Origin: Polyangiaceae bacterium
GTDB taxonomy: Bacteria; Myxococcota_A; Polyangia; Polyangiales; Polyangiaceae
DNA length: 64,000 nucleotides
Reading direction: 5' to 3'
NCBI GenBank assembly: GCA_019637265.1
Contig: JAHBVY010000013.1
Location: 1 to 64,000 of the forward strand
Positions 34,044-44,705 of the stretch are shown here, piece by piece (position 1 is the stretch's first letter; each line of letters begins with the position of its first letter). Position numbers and translations under genes: made by a program. Under the pieces are notes generated by a model, which worked only from the letters and a program-made list of their open reading frames with translations, did not search any database and was not told where the DNA came from.

Positions 34044-35407
34044 GTCAGCCGAGCTCACCCATCGCCTGGGAGGCGCTCGGGCGTGAGTCGCTCGAGCACT
34101 TCAAGGCGCTGCTCCGCATCGACACCACCAACCCGCCGGGCAACGAGATCGAAGCGGCGCGCTACATCAGCGCGCTGCTCACCCGGGAGGGCATCGAGCA
34201 TCAGGTGCTCGAGTCGGCGCCGGGGCGGGCGTCGCTCGTGGCGCGGCTGCGCGGCGATGGCAGCGCTGGCCCGCTGCTCTTGAATGGCCACCTGGACGTG
34301 GTGCCGGTGGAGGCGGACAAGTGGCGGCACCCACCGTTCGCCGCCACCGAGGCGGATGGCTGCATCTGGGGGCGCGGCGCCATCGACATGAAGAACATGG
34401 TGACCATGGGGCTGATGACCCTGATCACCTTGCATCGGCGGCGGGTGCCGCTCGCGCGTGACGTCATCTTCGCGGCGGTGGCCGATGAAGAGGCGGGCAG
34501 CGACTTGGGCGCGGTGTTCCTGGTGGAGCAGCACCCGGAGCTGGTGCGCGCGGAGTACGTGCTCAATGAGGTAGGAGGTCACACGCTGCACATGGGGCGG
34601 GCGCGCTTCTACCCCATCCAGGTGAGTGAGAAGGGGATCTGCTGGTTCACCCTGAAGGCGCGCGGGGAGCCGGGCCACGGCTCGATGCCGCACGCGGGCA
34701 ACCCGGTGCTGCGCATCGCGCGCGCGATCGAGAAGCTGGGGCACACGCGGCTGCCGCAGCACAACACCCGCGTGGTGGAAGATTTCCTCACGCGGCTCGC
34801 CGCTGGCGCCGGCTTCCCCCAGGGTCAGGTGCTGCCGCTGCTGCTCCACCCCACGCTGAGCGGCCCGCTGCTCGACCTCTTGGACAAGGCCCAGCGCGAT
34901 CAGGCGATGGGGCTGAACGCCATGCTGCGGCACACCGCGGCGCCGACGATGCTCCGCGGCAGCAGCAAGGTGAACGTCATCCCCGGCGCCGCCAGCGTGA
35001 CGGTGGATGGCCGCGTGCTCCCCGGATTTTCCACCGAGGATTTCCTGCGCGAGGTGCAGCAGGTGGTGGGGGACGACCTCGAGCTGTCCGTGTTGAACAG
35101 CCACGACGGCACTCAGTTCACCACCCACACCCCGCTGTTCGACGCCATCTGCGACGCCGTGAGGCAGCATGACGAAGGCGCGGTGCCGGTGCCCTACATG
35201 ATCCCCGGCTTCACGGATTCGTTCGCCTACGCGCGGCTCGGCGCCACCTGCTACGGCTTCTCCCCGGTGCGCCTCGACGACCCGAGCCTCAAGTTCACCC
35301 AGATGTACCACGGCCACAACGAGCGCATCCCGGTGGCCGGCTACCTGTGGGGGCAGCGCGTGCTGTACGAGCTGGTGGAGTCCTTCTGCGCCGCCCAGCG
35401 CTCGTAG
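34034..35407 (+). CDS. M20-family metallopeptidase (peptidase/deacylase)
   Basis: 457 residues from the GTG at 34034, inside the end of the lipoprotein gene. The di-zinc sites are visible: GHLDVVPVEADKW, GRGAIDMKNM, DEEAGSDLG (with catalytic Glu-Glu) and the C-terminal MYHGHNERIPV. The lid region GSMPHAGNPVLRI is also present. M20 enzymes remove amino acids or acyl groups from small substrates; the substrate here is unknown. There is no signal peptide, so it is probably cytoplasmic. A strong hairpin follows the stop. Confidence 0.92.
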   Translation: MSLSQPSSPIAWEALGRESLEHFKALLRIDTTNPPGNEIEAARYISALLTREGIEHQVLESAPGRASLVARLRGDGSAGPLLLNGHLDVVPVEADKWRHPPFAATEADGCIWGRGAIDMKNMVTMGLMTLITLHRRRVPLARDVIFAAVADEEAGSDLGAVFLVEQHPELVRAEYVLNEVGGHTLHMGRARFYPIQVSEKGICWFTLKARGEPGHGSMPHAGNPVLRIARAIEKLGHTRLPQHNTRVVEDFLTRLAAGAGFPQGQVLPLLLHPTLSGPLLDLLDKAQRDQAMGLNAMLRHTAAPTMLRGSSKVNVIPGAASVTVDGRVLPGFSTEDFLREVQQVVGDDLELSVLNSHDGTQFTTHTPLFDAICDAVRQHDEGAVPVPYMIPGFTDSFAYARLGATCYGFSPVRLDDPSLKFTQMYHGHNERIPVAGYLWGQRVLYELVESFCAAQRS

Positions 35408-35429
35408 GGGCGGGTTTTCAAACCCGCCC
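35408..35429 (+). terminator. Hairpin directly after the M20 gene
   Basis: GGGCGGGTTT / AAACCCGCCC, a 10-bp perfect stem with a two-base centre, starting at the base after the stop codon. No T-run follows. The rest of the spacer to 35617 holds the motif TGCGGTGCCGTCTAACCCC (35498-35516) and no gene. Confidence 0.6.
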
Positions 35430-35617
35430 GCCCTCACATCGTCAGATTGGGTGACGAACTAGGCGCCGTCGAGCGCAGCGCGCGGTGCCTCCCGGGTGCG
35501 GTGCCGTCTAACCCCCCCAAAAACTATCAGTCAGTCAGGTTGTACTGGGCTCATCGGGCGCTGTGTGGGGCACCCTGCCCGCCGAAGCGTGCTGCGGGCG
35601 CCCCACGTGCGGCAGCT

Positions 35618-36784
<1,167 letters not shown>

Positions 36785-36801
36785 GGTCTTCTTCCTCTCC
36801 C

Positions 36802-39171
36802 TCAATTCCGCAGGGCTTTGTTCGTCATCAGCATGTGCTGCATGCGCTCGAGGCTCTTCGCTTCGCCGCACAGGCTCAGGAACACCTCTCGCTCGAGATC
36901 GAGCATGCGCTGCTCGGTGACGGGCGAAGCGGCGCCGCTCGCTCCGCCGCACAGCACGTAAGCGAGCTTACGCGCGATGAAGCCGTCGTACTCGGTGGCG
37001 AAGCCACCTTGCACCAGGGTGTCCACCAGCATGCTGATGGTGGCGATGCCGCTCTCCCCGAGCAGCTTGTGCGCGCGCGGCGCCGGTGGGTGATAACCCG
37101 CCTCCGCCAGGCCGATGGCGCGCTGCTTGGCCTCGTACAAGAGGCGCGCGCGATCGAAGCTGACACCGTCCGTGCTCCGGAAGTAGCCGTAGCGCTGCGC
37201 CATGTGCGCGCTGGTGGCGACGTTCGCCATCGCGATGTTCTTGAACACCTGAGCGATGAACGGATCCACCAGCACGTCCGCGCCCTCCGGGATGGACTCC
37301 AGCGCGCGCCACACGAGGTTCATGCAGCCGCCGCCGCCGGGGATGAGGCCAACCCCCACCTCCACGAGCCCCGCGTAAGTCTCCGCGTGCGCTTGCACCG
37401 CGTCGGCCCCGAGGCACACCTCGAGCCCGCCGCCCACCGTCATCCCGAACGGCGCCGCGACCACCGGGATGGTGCTGTACTTCAGCCGCTGACACGCCTG
37501 CTGGAAGCCATGGATCATGCGCTCCAGCTCGTCCCACTGCTGCTGCTGCGCCGCGACCACCACGCCGAACAGGTTGGCGCCCACCGAGAAGTGGTCACCC
37601 TGGTTGACGATCACCAAGGCGCGGAAGTCGCGCTCGGCGCGGGCCGTGGCCTCACCGAGCATGGCGATCACGTCGGGGTCCACGCTGTTCGCCTTGCTGG
37701 TGTAGGTGAGCCCCAGCACGCCATCACCGAGATCCCAAGCCTCTGCGCCGCTGTTGCGGAGCACGGGAGCCTCCCCGCGGCGCACGGCGACGAGCGGCAG
37801 CTCGCGCGCGTCCGCCTGGCGCGTGACGTACTTGCCTTGGGTGAGCTCGAACACCTGGTCACCCTGGTAGAAGGCCTTGGCGCCCGCCGCCTTCATCCTG
37901 GCGAGGCTCTCTGGCAGCTCGAGGCCGTCTTTCTCGAGGCGCGCGAGCACCGCCTCGAAGCCCATCGCGTCCCAAGCCTCGAACGGGCCGAGCTCCCAGT
38001 TGTAGCCCCAGCGCATGGCGTCATCGATCGCCGTGATGCTGTCGCAGATCTCCCCGGTGAGGCGCGCGGCGTAGAGCAGCGCGCGGCTGTTCACCTTCCA
38101 GGCGAAGGCGCCCGCCGGGCCCTGATCTTCGAACAGCGCCTTCACGCGGGCGCGCGGATCTTCCTCGCCCGCGATCTTCTTACAGGCTTGGCGGATCTCC
38201 GGGTTGCCGCCGCGCGCGCGGTACTCGTTCGTGTAAGGGTCGTACGTGAGGATCTCGTCGCCGCGCTTCTGGTAGAAGCCTTGCTTGGTCTTGTTGCCGA
38301 GCAGGCGCTTCTCCACCATGGTGCGCACGTAGTCAGGCACCTTGAACACCTCGCGCTCCGGGTCCTCCGTGAGCGCCGCGTAGCAGTTGTCAGCGACGTG
38401 AACCAGTGTGTCCAGGCCGACCATGTCCGCCGTGCGGAAGCTGGCGCTCTTCGGGTGGCCCATGGGCGGCCCGGTGATGGCGTCCACGTCCTCCGGCGCG
38501 AGGCCGTCGGCCACCATTTGATTGATGCCGAGCATCATCGCGTGGGTGCCGATGCGGTTCCCCACGAAGTTCGGCGTGTCCTTCGCCTGCACGATGCCCT
38601 TGCCGAGCGTCCACTTACCGAACGCCGCCACGCGGTCGTAAACCGCGCTGTCCGTCTCCGGGCCCGCCACCAGCTCGAGCAGCTTCATGTAGCGGACGGG
38701 GTTGAAGAAGTGCATCACGAGGAAGCTCTTCCTGAACGCCTCCCCGCGGCCCTGCACCATGTCCGCGATGCGGAGGCCGCTGGTGTTGCTCGCGACGATC
38801 GCCCCCGGCTTGAGCACCGACTCGAGGCGCTCGAACAGCGCGCGCTTGATGTCCAGGCGCTCGATGATCGCCTCGATCACCAGATCGCAGTCCGACAGCT
38901 TCGCGAGGTCGTCCTCCAGGTTGCCGGTTACGACCAAGCTGGCGAAGTCCTTGTGGAAGAAGGCGGCGGGCTTGCTCTTCAGCGCGTTCTGAAGCCCGCT
39001 CTCGGCGAAGCGGCTCCGCGCCTTCGGATCTTGCCGCTCCTTCTCGTCGAGGTTCGGGGGCACGATGTCGAGCAGCACCACGTGCACGCCCGCGCCGGCG
39101 AGGTGAGCGGCGATGCCGCTGCCCATGACGCCCGCGCCGATGACGCCCACGCGCCGGATCGGTTCACTCAT
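36802..39171 (-). CDS. fadN: 3-Hydroxyacyl-CoA dehydrogenase / enoyl-CoA hydratase, FadN type
   Basis: 789 residues from the ATG at 39171 (AAGGA upstream). The N-terminal half is the dehydrogenase: NAD-binding VGVIGAGVMGSGIAAHLAG, then HFFNPVRYMKLLELV and NFVGNRIGTH. The C-terminal half is a crotonase-like hydratase (GDHFSVGANL, then AAPFGMTVGGGLEVCLGADA). This domain order matches Bacillus FadN rather than E. coli FadB, which is reversed. Together with the downstream thiolase it performs the last three steps of the beta-oxidation cycle. Confidence 0.94.
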   Translation of the reverse strand: MSEPIRRVGVIGAGVMGSGIAAHLAGAGVHVVLLDIVPPNLDEKERQDPKARSRFAESGLQNALKSKPAAFFHKDFASLVVTGNLEDDLAKLSDCDLVIEAIIERLDIKRALFERLESVLKPGAIVASNTSGLRIADMVQGRGEAFRKSFLVMHFFNPVRYMKLLELVAGPETDSAVYDRVAAFGKWTLGKGIVQAKDTPNFVGNRIGTHAMMLGINQMVADGLAPEDVDAITGPPMGHPKSASFRTADMVGLDTLVHVADNCYAALTEDPEREVFKVPDYVRTMVEKRLLGNKTKQGFYQKRGDEILTYDPYTNEYRARGGNPEIRQACKKIAGEEDPRARVKALFEDQGPAGAFAWKVNSRALLYAARLTGEICDSITAIDDAMRWGYNWELGPFEAWDAMGFEAVLARLEKDGLELPESLARMKAAGAKAFYQGDQVFELTQGKYVTRQADARELPLVAVRRGEAPVLRNSGAEAWDLGDGVLGLTYTSKANSVDPDVIAMLGEATARAERDFRALVIVNQGDHFSVGANLFGVVVAAQQQQWDELERMIHGFQQACQRLKYSTIPVVAAPFGMTVGGGLEVCLGADAVQAHAETYAGLVEVGVGLIPGGGGCMNLVWRALESIPEGADVLVDPFIAQVFKNIAMANVATSAHMAQRYGYFRSTDGVSFDRARLLYEAKQRAIGLAEAGYHPPAPRAHKLLGESGIATISMLVDTLVQGGFATEYDGFIARKLAYVLCGGASGAASPVTEQRMLDLEREVFLSLCGEAKSLERMQHMLMTNKALRN

Positions 39172-39238
39172 TGCTTGGTCCTTGGTGAGGCCCCCGGAGC
39201 GGGGGCGGTGGGTCAGGCAGTGCCTGGTTGAGGTGCCT

Positions 39239-39269
39239 AGCACGACGAACGGGCTCCGTTCGTCGTGCT
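39239..39269. promoter_or_regulatory. Perfect 13-bp palindrome upstream of fadN
   Basis: AGCACGACGAACG / CGTTCGTCGTGCT with a five-base centre, 68 to 98 bases upstream of the fadN start. It could be an operator for a fatty-acid regulator or a hairpin. No regulator gene is adjacent. The whole spacer 39172-39636 has no gene. Confidence 0.55.
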
Positions 39270-39321
39270 CGAATAAACAACTAGAGCATCGTGAAGGGAA
39301 GCGGCGCCAAGCGGAGGGCGG

Positions 39322-39360
39322 GAGAAACCGCCCCCTCGCCTTGAGGGGGGGCGGCTTCTC
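39322..39360 (-). terminator. Strong GC hairpin between the Ser/Thr kinase and fadN genes
   Basis: GAGAA-CCGCCCCCTC pairs with GAGGGGGGGCGG-TTCTC around a five-base loop. It lies downstream of the kinase gene on the minus strand and ahead of the fad operon, so it probably ends the kinase transcript. Confidence 0.5.
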
Positions 39361-39420
39361 GTGCCCGTTTGGCGGCGAGCTGAGGGATGCTCGACTTGCT
39401 TCCGCCTCGATCGTTGGATT

Positions 39421-39440
39421 GGGGGTTTGGCAAGCCGCTC
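39421..39440 (+). repeat. Dispersed intergenic motif GGGGGTTTGGCA, copy
   Basis: GGGGGTTTGGCAAGCCGCTC preceded by GTTGGATT, in the spacer between the kinase and fad genes. Confidence 0.7.
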
Positions 39441-39636
39441 TAAGTCACCGTTCAGGGCGCCGATCCGCTTCACGGCGCGCTAAACCATCGTCTGGGCGCT
39501 GTTCCTAGTGCAGCGCCGCGGCGCTGCAAAGGGCTCTTCGGCGACTTGGTGACGAAGCCACCGAGCGCGCCCGCTTCGTCAGCCGCGTGCGGCCGCTCGC
39601 CAGCTGCACGCGGCCTGACGAGCCTGCGCCAAAGCC

Positions 39637-41673
39637 TCAGGCCACGCCGCCGAAGCTCACGCCGCCCTGGCTCTGCACTTGGCTCAGCCCCTCCAAGATC
39701 GCACCGTCGGCGGTCAGGGCGAGCACCACGCCGCCGCTCGCGTGGAGGGCGTTGAACGGCGTGGTCCACGAGGGATCGTGCCAGGGGCACTGCCAGCGGC
39801 TGGCGACGCCGGGCGCGCGGTAGAACAGGCTGCCTGTCGTTGCGGCCCAGGTGCCCCCGCTCGGGTCCAGGCACACGACCGAGAGCGGCACCGGCGCGCC
39901 CATCCGCTCCGCGCGGCACTGGTCGTCGTCGAGGTGCACGATGGTGCCCTCCGTCCCCACCACCACCGCGTCACCGACGTCGGGGTTCGTGGTGCAGGCG
40001 AGGTAAGCCGCGACCTCTGGCACCTGGAGCCAGTCCAAGGCGCCGTCCACGGCGCGGAAGATCGCCACCAGGCCGTGCCCCTGCGTGCTGCGCCCCACCA
40101 CCAGCCAGCGCATGGTGTCGAGGCGCGCCAGGTCGTTCACGCTGGCGAAGTGCTCCAAGGGGAACGGCGGCAGCATGCCGCGCTGAGTGAGCCGATGCAG
40201 CACCGGCGGCCCGCTCGGGAAGCCACTTCGGTACGGTTGGCTGACCAGCACCAAGAGCTGACGCAGCACCCCGGACAGGCGCTGGAAGCGGTAGCCCTCG
40301 CCGCGCACGATCTCCGAGAGGCCATGGTAGGAGAAGTGGTGCACGCCGCCGTCGCGGCTCGTGACCAGCCACTGGCCAGCGCCGGTGCAGCTCACGGCGT
40401 CGAGCCCCGCGCCGCCGCGCGATGGCACCGCGCGCCACGCGCCGCCATCCCAGTACATGAGGGCGTGCGTCGTGGTCGCGAGGCAGCCCGAGGCGCCGTC
40501 GAAGGCGGCGTTCACCACCACGTCGGAGCCCGCGTAGCCTGGCTCGAACGGGCGCTGGCGCGTGAGCCACTGCCAGCCCCCGCGTGAGGGCGCCGACTGC
40601 TCCGAGAAGGCCGGCATGCGGCTCAAGGTGCTGCGCCCGAGCCCGGTGGGGATCAGCAGCGCCCGCGTGATCTCCTCGCAGTATTCCTCTGCGGTCGCGG
40701 GGCGCTGGCTCGGGTTGGCGGAGGTGGCGCGGGCGATGGCGGCGTCCACCGCGGCGCAGGCGCCTTGACTACCCCGGAGCTCGAGCGAGAGGTGCTCGCT
40801 CTCGCACACGCTGTCGCGCTCGGCGCCGCCGACCACGCGCACCATGTCGATCAGCGTTTCAAAGCGGAACAGCGGCCGCCCCGTGAGGATGTAGTAAGTG
40901 AGGCTGCCAAATCCGAACACGTCGCAGGGGGGGCCCAGCTTCGCGCCCTGCGAGTAGATTTGCTCCGGCGCGGAGTAGCCGGGCGTGCCGATGCCGGCGT
41001 CCATGAAGGTGCCCGCCTCGGCGCTGCGCGCGATGCCGAAGTCGACGATTTTGAACGTCTCGCGATCGCCGAAGCCGGTGCAGAGCACGTTGGTCGGCTT
41101 GAGGTCACGGTGGAGGATCCCCAGCTCGTGCACCACGCTGAGCCCGCTCGCGATGTTGCGGATGCAGTCCACCGCGCGCAGCGGCTCGAAGGCGAAGCGG
41201 GTGCGCGCGATGCTGTAGCGCACCCGCTCCGTCAGGGTGGTGCCCTCGGCGTCGCCGTGGATGTACTCGAGGGCGAGCCACCCCAGGCCCATCGGCTTGC
41301 CTGGCTCGCTGGGATGATTCGTCAGCCTTGCGTTCAAAGTGCCGGCGTCGAGCAGCCGCACCACGTGAGGCGAGGGCGGCACGCGCTCGTTCAAGGCGCT
41401 CAGCGCGTTCGCCTCCTTCATGAACGAGAGCATCGCGGTATTGCCAGTGTTACTGACGAAGCGCGGCGTGAGGATCTTCAGCACCACCGGCGAGATGCCG
41501 CGCGGGTCGTGGCGCAAGGCGAGGAACACCACCGCCATCCCGCCCGCGCCGAGCGGCCTCAGCACCTGGTAGCTCCGCTCCGCGACGCTCGAGGGGACGC
41601 GCTGATTCACCAGCCCCGTCAGCTGGACGTCATCCGGGTGCAGGAGCAGCGCCACGGGCGCATGGTGGCACAC
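39637..41673 (-). CDS. Ser/Thr protein kinase fused to a probable beta-propeller domain
   Basis: 678 residues; the exact start is uncertain because several GTG codons occur in the first 25 residues. The kinase domain (about 35-345) has a glycine loop (LGAGGMAVVFLA), VVLKIL, ILHRDLKPTNV, DFG in KIVDFGIAR and GTPGYSAPEQ. There is no membrane segment. The C-terminal 300 residues contain repeated short beta motifs with Trp and Gly (ALMYWDGGAWRAVPS, GAGQWLVTSRDGGVHHF, GTEGTIVHLDD, GGTWAATTGSLFY), which fit a beta-propeller sensor or binding domain. The target is unknown. Confidence 0.9.
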   Translation of the reverse strand: MCHHAPVALLLHPDDVQLTGLVNQRVPSSVAERSYQVLRPLGAGGMAVVFLALRHDPRGISPVVLKILTPRFVSNTGNTAMLSFMKEANALSALNERVPPSPHVVRLLDAGTLNARLTNHPSEPGKPMGLGWLALEYIHGDAEGTTLTERVRYSIARTRFAFEPLRAVDCIRNIASGLSVVHELGILHRDLKPTNVLCTGFGDRETFKIVDFGIARSAEAGTFMDAGIGTPGYSAPEQIYSQGAKLGPPCDVFGFGSLTYYILTGRPLFRFETLIDMVRVVGGAERDSVCESEHLSLELRGSQGACAAVDAAIARATSANPSQRPATAEEYCEEITRALLIPTGLGRSTLSRMPAFSEQSAPSRGGWQWLTRQRPFEPGYAGSDVVVNAAFDGASGCLATTTHALMYWDGGAWRAVPSRGGAGLDAVSCTGAGQWLVTSRDGGVHHFSYHGLSEIVRGEGYRFQRLSGVLRQLLVLVSQPYRSGFPSGPPVLHRLTQRGMLPPFPLEHFASVNDLARLDTMRWLVVGRSTQGHGLVAIFRAVDGALDWLQVPEVAAYLACTTNPDVGDAVVVGTEGTIVHLDDDQCRAERMGAPVPLSVVCLDPSGGTWAATTGSLFYRAPGVASRWQCPWHDPSWTTPFNALHASGGVVLALTADGAILEGLSQVQSQGGVSFGGVA

Positions 41674-41688
41674 TCGAGCGGCCGGGCG

Positions 41689-43614
41689 TTAGAGGTACAG
41701 CCGCCCGTCGAAGCCGAAGCGGACGTACACGAGGTAGGCCGTCTCGAAGGGATTCAGATCGACGGAGGTGCCCACCTGGAGCATGCCGGTGGCCGTCTGG
41801 CGCTCGGCGAAGCGCCGGAGCGGGCGGTATTCGTAGAACGGGAAGTCGAGCTCCACCGCGGTGAAGTCTTCGCGCTCGCCGTTCACTGGCTTGAAGCTCG
41901 GGGTGCCGAACAGCGCGCCGTAGATGTTCACCCCCACCTCGCGGAACAGGATGAGCTGGTGCGGGCCGATGCGTTTCCACAGGCGAAATAGACCACCGTC
42001 GGCTGCCATCAGGCCGAGCTGCTTACCCGCTTGGAAGTCGAAGGCCATCACCAGCGGTAGCAGCACCAGGGTGTCGGCTGGGAGCAGCAGCTGCGGCAGC
42101 CGGAGCCTCACCCCCAACCCGAGCCGCGATGGCACCCGATCGCCCGCTTTGCCGTGGGTGCGATCGTCCACGCACGGGCTCGGGCACGCGAGGTCCTTCT
42201 CACGCGCGGCGGCCACCCCGCTCAGCTGCAGGAACACCACGCCATCGGTGCTGCTGGTGACGATGCCCTCGAAGCCGTAGCCCATGGCGAGGCCCACCTC
42301 GAGGTCCGTGTGCAGGCGCGGCACCAGCGCCGGCGCGGGGCTCTGGTAGCCGCTGAAGTTTCCTCCGCTTCGGATCCCTGAGTAGAAGCGCACGAACGCG
42401 CCGACCTCGTTGGTGAAGCGGGGCAGGTGCGCGTCGTTCGAGCCGAGCGCGGGGCGCAGCGTCTGGTTCAGGACTTCCAGCGCCAGCGGGTGCGAGGCGA
42501 ACGCGGCGAGCATCGTGGGGTTGCGCGTCACCTTGCAGGCGTCGAGCCCGCTCAGCGCGCGCGTCTCGTCGTCCGTGAGCCGCGGCAGGCGGTCGCGCAC
42601 GCTGTAGTCTCCGGCGGCCGCGTCGAGCAACTGACTCAGGCTCGACGCGACGGCGAACGCGGCGCGCTCGTGGTCTTTGGGCTTCAGGTGCCCATCGCCA
42701 TGAGCCGTGTAACGGCGGCCGCTCCAAGTCTCGGCGTCGATGCCGTGCTCGCAGTAGTAATCGTGGGTGCCCATCCGGTCAGGGGCCTTGCCCCAGGTGC
42801 CCACGGTGTGGCCGGCGGAGAACGAATCCTCGAGGAAATGCAGGGCGAAGGCCTCAGCGGCGAGCGTCCGCTGGAGGAGGGTGAGGCGACCCGGCGCGCC
42901 CTCGGGCGTCTTCGACAGCGTGAGCGCGAGCTCGAGCGCGACCCGGTGATACGCCAGGTAGAGCCCGATGGCGTTGATCTCACTCGACTCGGCGATGCTC
43001 CGCCTCGCGTAGCTCTCGAGGGTGTCGCCTCGGTCGCGCGCCAGCATGAAGTGGGCGTCGTTGCCGCTGGCGCGGCTCAGGTACTGGCTGTCGACCATCT
43101 CGTTCTTGATGTGGGTGCCGTGCCAGGCGTCGAGGCGCTCGGCGCGATCCTTCGCGCGCTCCAGGAGGCCGCGCGTCTCGAACGAGATGCGGATCACGTC
43201 GCGTAGCCATGGCCTGTGCGCCACCGTGCGCAAGAGCTCGGCTGGGGAGCAGGAGTGATCCGCGGCGATGGCCGGGAGCATCGCGAAGTCGACGCAGTCG
43301 CTGATCTCGCGTGGCTCGCCAGGGAGCGTCGGGCACTCCGCTCCGCTGCACTTCAGTCGCGAGGAGCCGGCCGCGGGCTCTTGGCACAGCAGGTCGCCAT
43401 GGTTCACCTGCGCGCGCCACTCGGACCACAGCGCCGTGAGTAGCCTGTGGCGCGCCGGGGACAGCTGATTCACCGCCCCGATGCCGATCTCATGGTGCTC
43501 GTGGAACAGCCACGCTTGCGCGCGCTGGGGCCAGAGCAGGCAACCGAACAGCGCGAGGAGCGCGAAGAGCAGGCGTCTTGGACCAACCGATCGCGGCCGC
43601 AGGTACTTCCCCAT
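41689..43614 (-). CDS. Exported zinc phospholipase C/S1-P1 nuclease-like protein with outer-membrane-like tail
   Basis: 641 residues from the ATG at 43614. There is a signal peptide (about 1-34, LLFALLALFGCLLWPQRAQA). After it come HEHHEIGIGAV and the signature ALHFLEDSFSAGHTVGTWG, an H-x3-D-x-G-H-type metal site as in zinc phospholipase C and S1/P1 nucleases, so metal-dependent hydrolysis is likely. The last 200 residues alternate polar and hydrophobic residues with several Tyr/Phe (VGLAMGYGFEGIVTS, then YLVYVRFGFDGRLYL), which suggests an outer-membrane beta-barrel. The fusion of both parts in one protein is unusual. The substrate is unknown. Confidence 0.78.
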   Translation of the reverse strand: MGKYLRPRSVGPRRLLFALLALFGCLLWPQRAQAWLFHEHHEIGIGAVNQLSPARHRLLTALWSEWRAQVNHGDLLCQEPAAGSSRLKCSGAECPTLPGEPREISDCVDFAMLPAIAADHSCSPAELLRTVAHRPWLRDVIRISFETRGLLERAKDRAERLDAWHGTHIKNEMVDSQYLSRASGNDAHFMLARDRGDTLESYARRSIAESSEINAIGLYLAYHRVALELALTLSKTPEGAPGRLTLLQRTLAAEAFALHFLEDSFSAGHTVGTWGKAPDRMGTHDYYCEHGIDAETWSGRRYTAHGDGHLKPKDHERAAFAVASSLSQLLDAAAGDYSVRDRLPRLTDDETRALSGLDACKVTRNPTMLAAFASHPLALEVLNQTLRPALGSNDAHLPRFTNEVGAFVRFYSGIRSGGNFSGYQSPAPALVPRLHTDLEVGLAMGYGFEGIVTSSTDGVVFLQLSGVAAAREKDLACPSPCVDDRTHGKAGDRVPSRLGLGVRLRLPQLLLPADTLVLLPLVMAFDFQAGKQLGLMAADGGLFRLWKRIGPHQLILFREVGVNIYGALFGTPSFKPVNGEREDFTAVELDFPFYEYRPLRRFAERQTATGMLQVGTSVDLNPFETAYLVYVRFGFDGRLYL

Positions 43615-43784
43615 GCTCAGTGTTTCTATCTGAAACGCTAGCGTCTGAGAAGGAGGAACGCGGCCAGACACTTGGCTGACGCGTTGGCGACGGACCGTGA
43701 CGGTGAAGCGGCAGCCAGGGGATCGGGTTTTGGGGGCTCTGTCGCGCTGGACGCTCCTGGGTCCATCATCCAGGCTCCGGCAGC

Positions 43785-44594
43785 ATGGAAGATCTGCAGA
43801 GCCACCAGGACGAGCGCGGCGTCCCCCTGGATGAGGTGGGCGTGAGCGGCCTCCGCTACCCCATTCGGGTGTGGGATCAGGCGCGCGAGCGCCAGGCGAC
43901 GGTGGCCACCTTCGAGATGAGCGTGGCCTTGCCCCAGGAGTTCAAGGGGACCCACATGAGCCGCTTCATCGAGGTGCTGGAGGCGCGCCGCGGTGAGATC
44001 AGCCTCGGCACCTTGCCACAGCTGGTGGAGGAGCTGGCCACGCGGCTGTCGGCGCCGAGCGCTCGGGTGCTCGTCAAATTCCCTTACTTTTTGGAGCGAG
44101 CGGCGCCGGTGAGCGGCGCCGTGGCCCTGATGGACTACGAGTGCGCCTTCGAGGGCCGCGTCGTCACGGGTGAGCTAGGCAAGGTCGCTGACTTCACCTT
44201 GGAGGTGACCGTCCCGGTGACCAGCCTGTGCCCCTGCTCCAAGGCGATCAGCGACTACGGGGCGCACAACCAGCGCTCCGCGCTCTCGATGCGGGTGCAG
44301 AGTGTGGACTTGTCGCCTGCCTCGATGATCTGGATCGAGGAGCTGGTGGCGCTGGCGGAGCGCTCCGCCAGCGCGCCGGTGTACCCGCTGCTCAAGCGCG
44401 CCGATGAGCGCCACGTCACGATGCAAGCCTACGACAACCCGGTGTTCGTCGAGGACATGGTGCGCAACGTCGCCGTGCAGCTGAAGGAAGATCCGCGCGT
44501 TGCATGGTTCGAGGTGCGCGCCGACAACCACGAGAGCATCCACAACCACGCGGCCTTCGCGCGCACCTCGTGGCGCCGCGAGCCGTCCGGCTGA
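43785..44594 (+). CDS. folE2: GTP cyclohydrolase FolE2 (type IB)
   Basis: 269 residues. It converts GTP to dihydroneopterin triphosphate, the first step of folate and queuosine precursor synthesis. The blocks TFEMSVALPQEFKGTHMSRF, the metal Cys in TSLCPCSKAISDYGAHNQRS, RADERHVTMQAYDNPVFVED and ADNHESIHNHAAFA are those of FolE2. FolE2 can use metals other than zinc and is often induced on zinc starvation; I saw no clear Zur box. A queD-like gene lies just downstream on the other strand. Confidence 0.95.
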   Translation: MEDLQSHQDERGVPLDEVGVSGLRYPIRVWDQARERQATVATFEMSVALPQEFKGTHMSRFIEVLEARRGEISLGTLPQLVEELATRLSAPSARVLVKFPYFLERAAPVSGAVALMDYECAFEGRVVTGELGKVADFTLEVTVPVTSLCPCSKAISDYGAHNQRSALSMRVQSVDLSPASMIWIEELVALAERSASAPVYPLLKRADERHVTMQAYDNPVFVEDMVRNVAVQLKEDPRVAWFEVRADNHESIHNHAAFARTSWRREPSG

Positions 44595-44634
44595 GCGCTG
44601 CCTCTACCCGGGGCACTGTGCGGCTGAGCCTTGG

Positions 44635-44653
44635 AGCGCCTCGCCAAACCCCC
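44635..44653 (-). repeat. Dispersed intergenic motif GGGGGTTTGGCG, copy
   Basis: The reverse-orientation copy AGCGCCTCGCCAAACCCCC lies between folE2 and the queD-like gene, which converge here. Confidence 0.65.
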
Positions 44654-44705
44654 GAGCCCTGATCCTCCGTGAAGAGTTGGATTGGAGGACGGATGAGGGT
44701 TAGGA

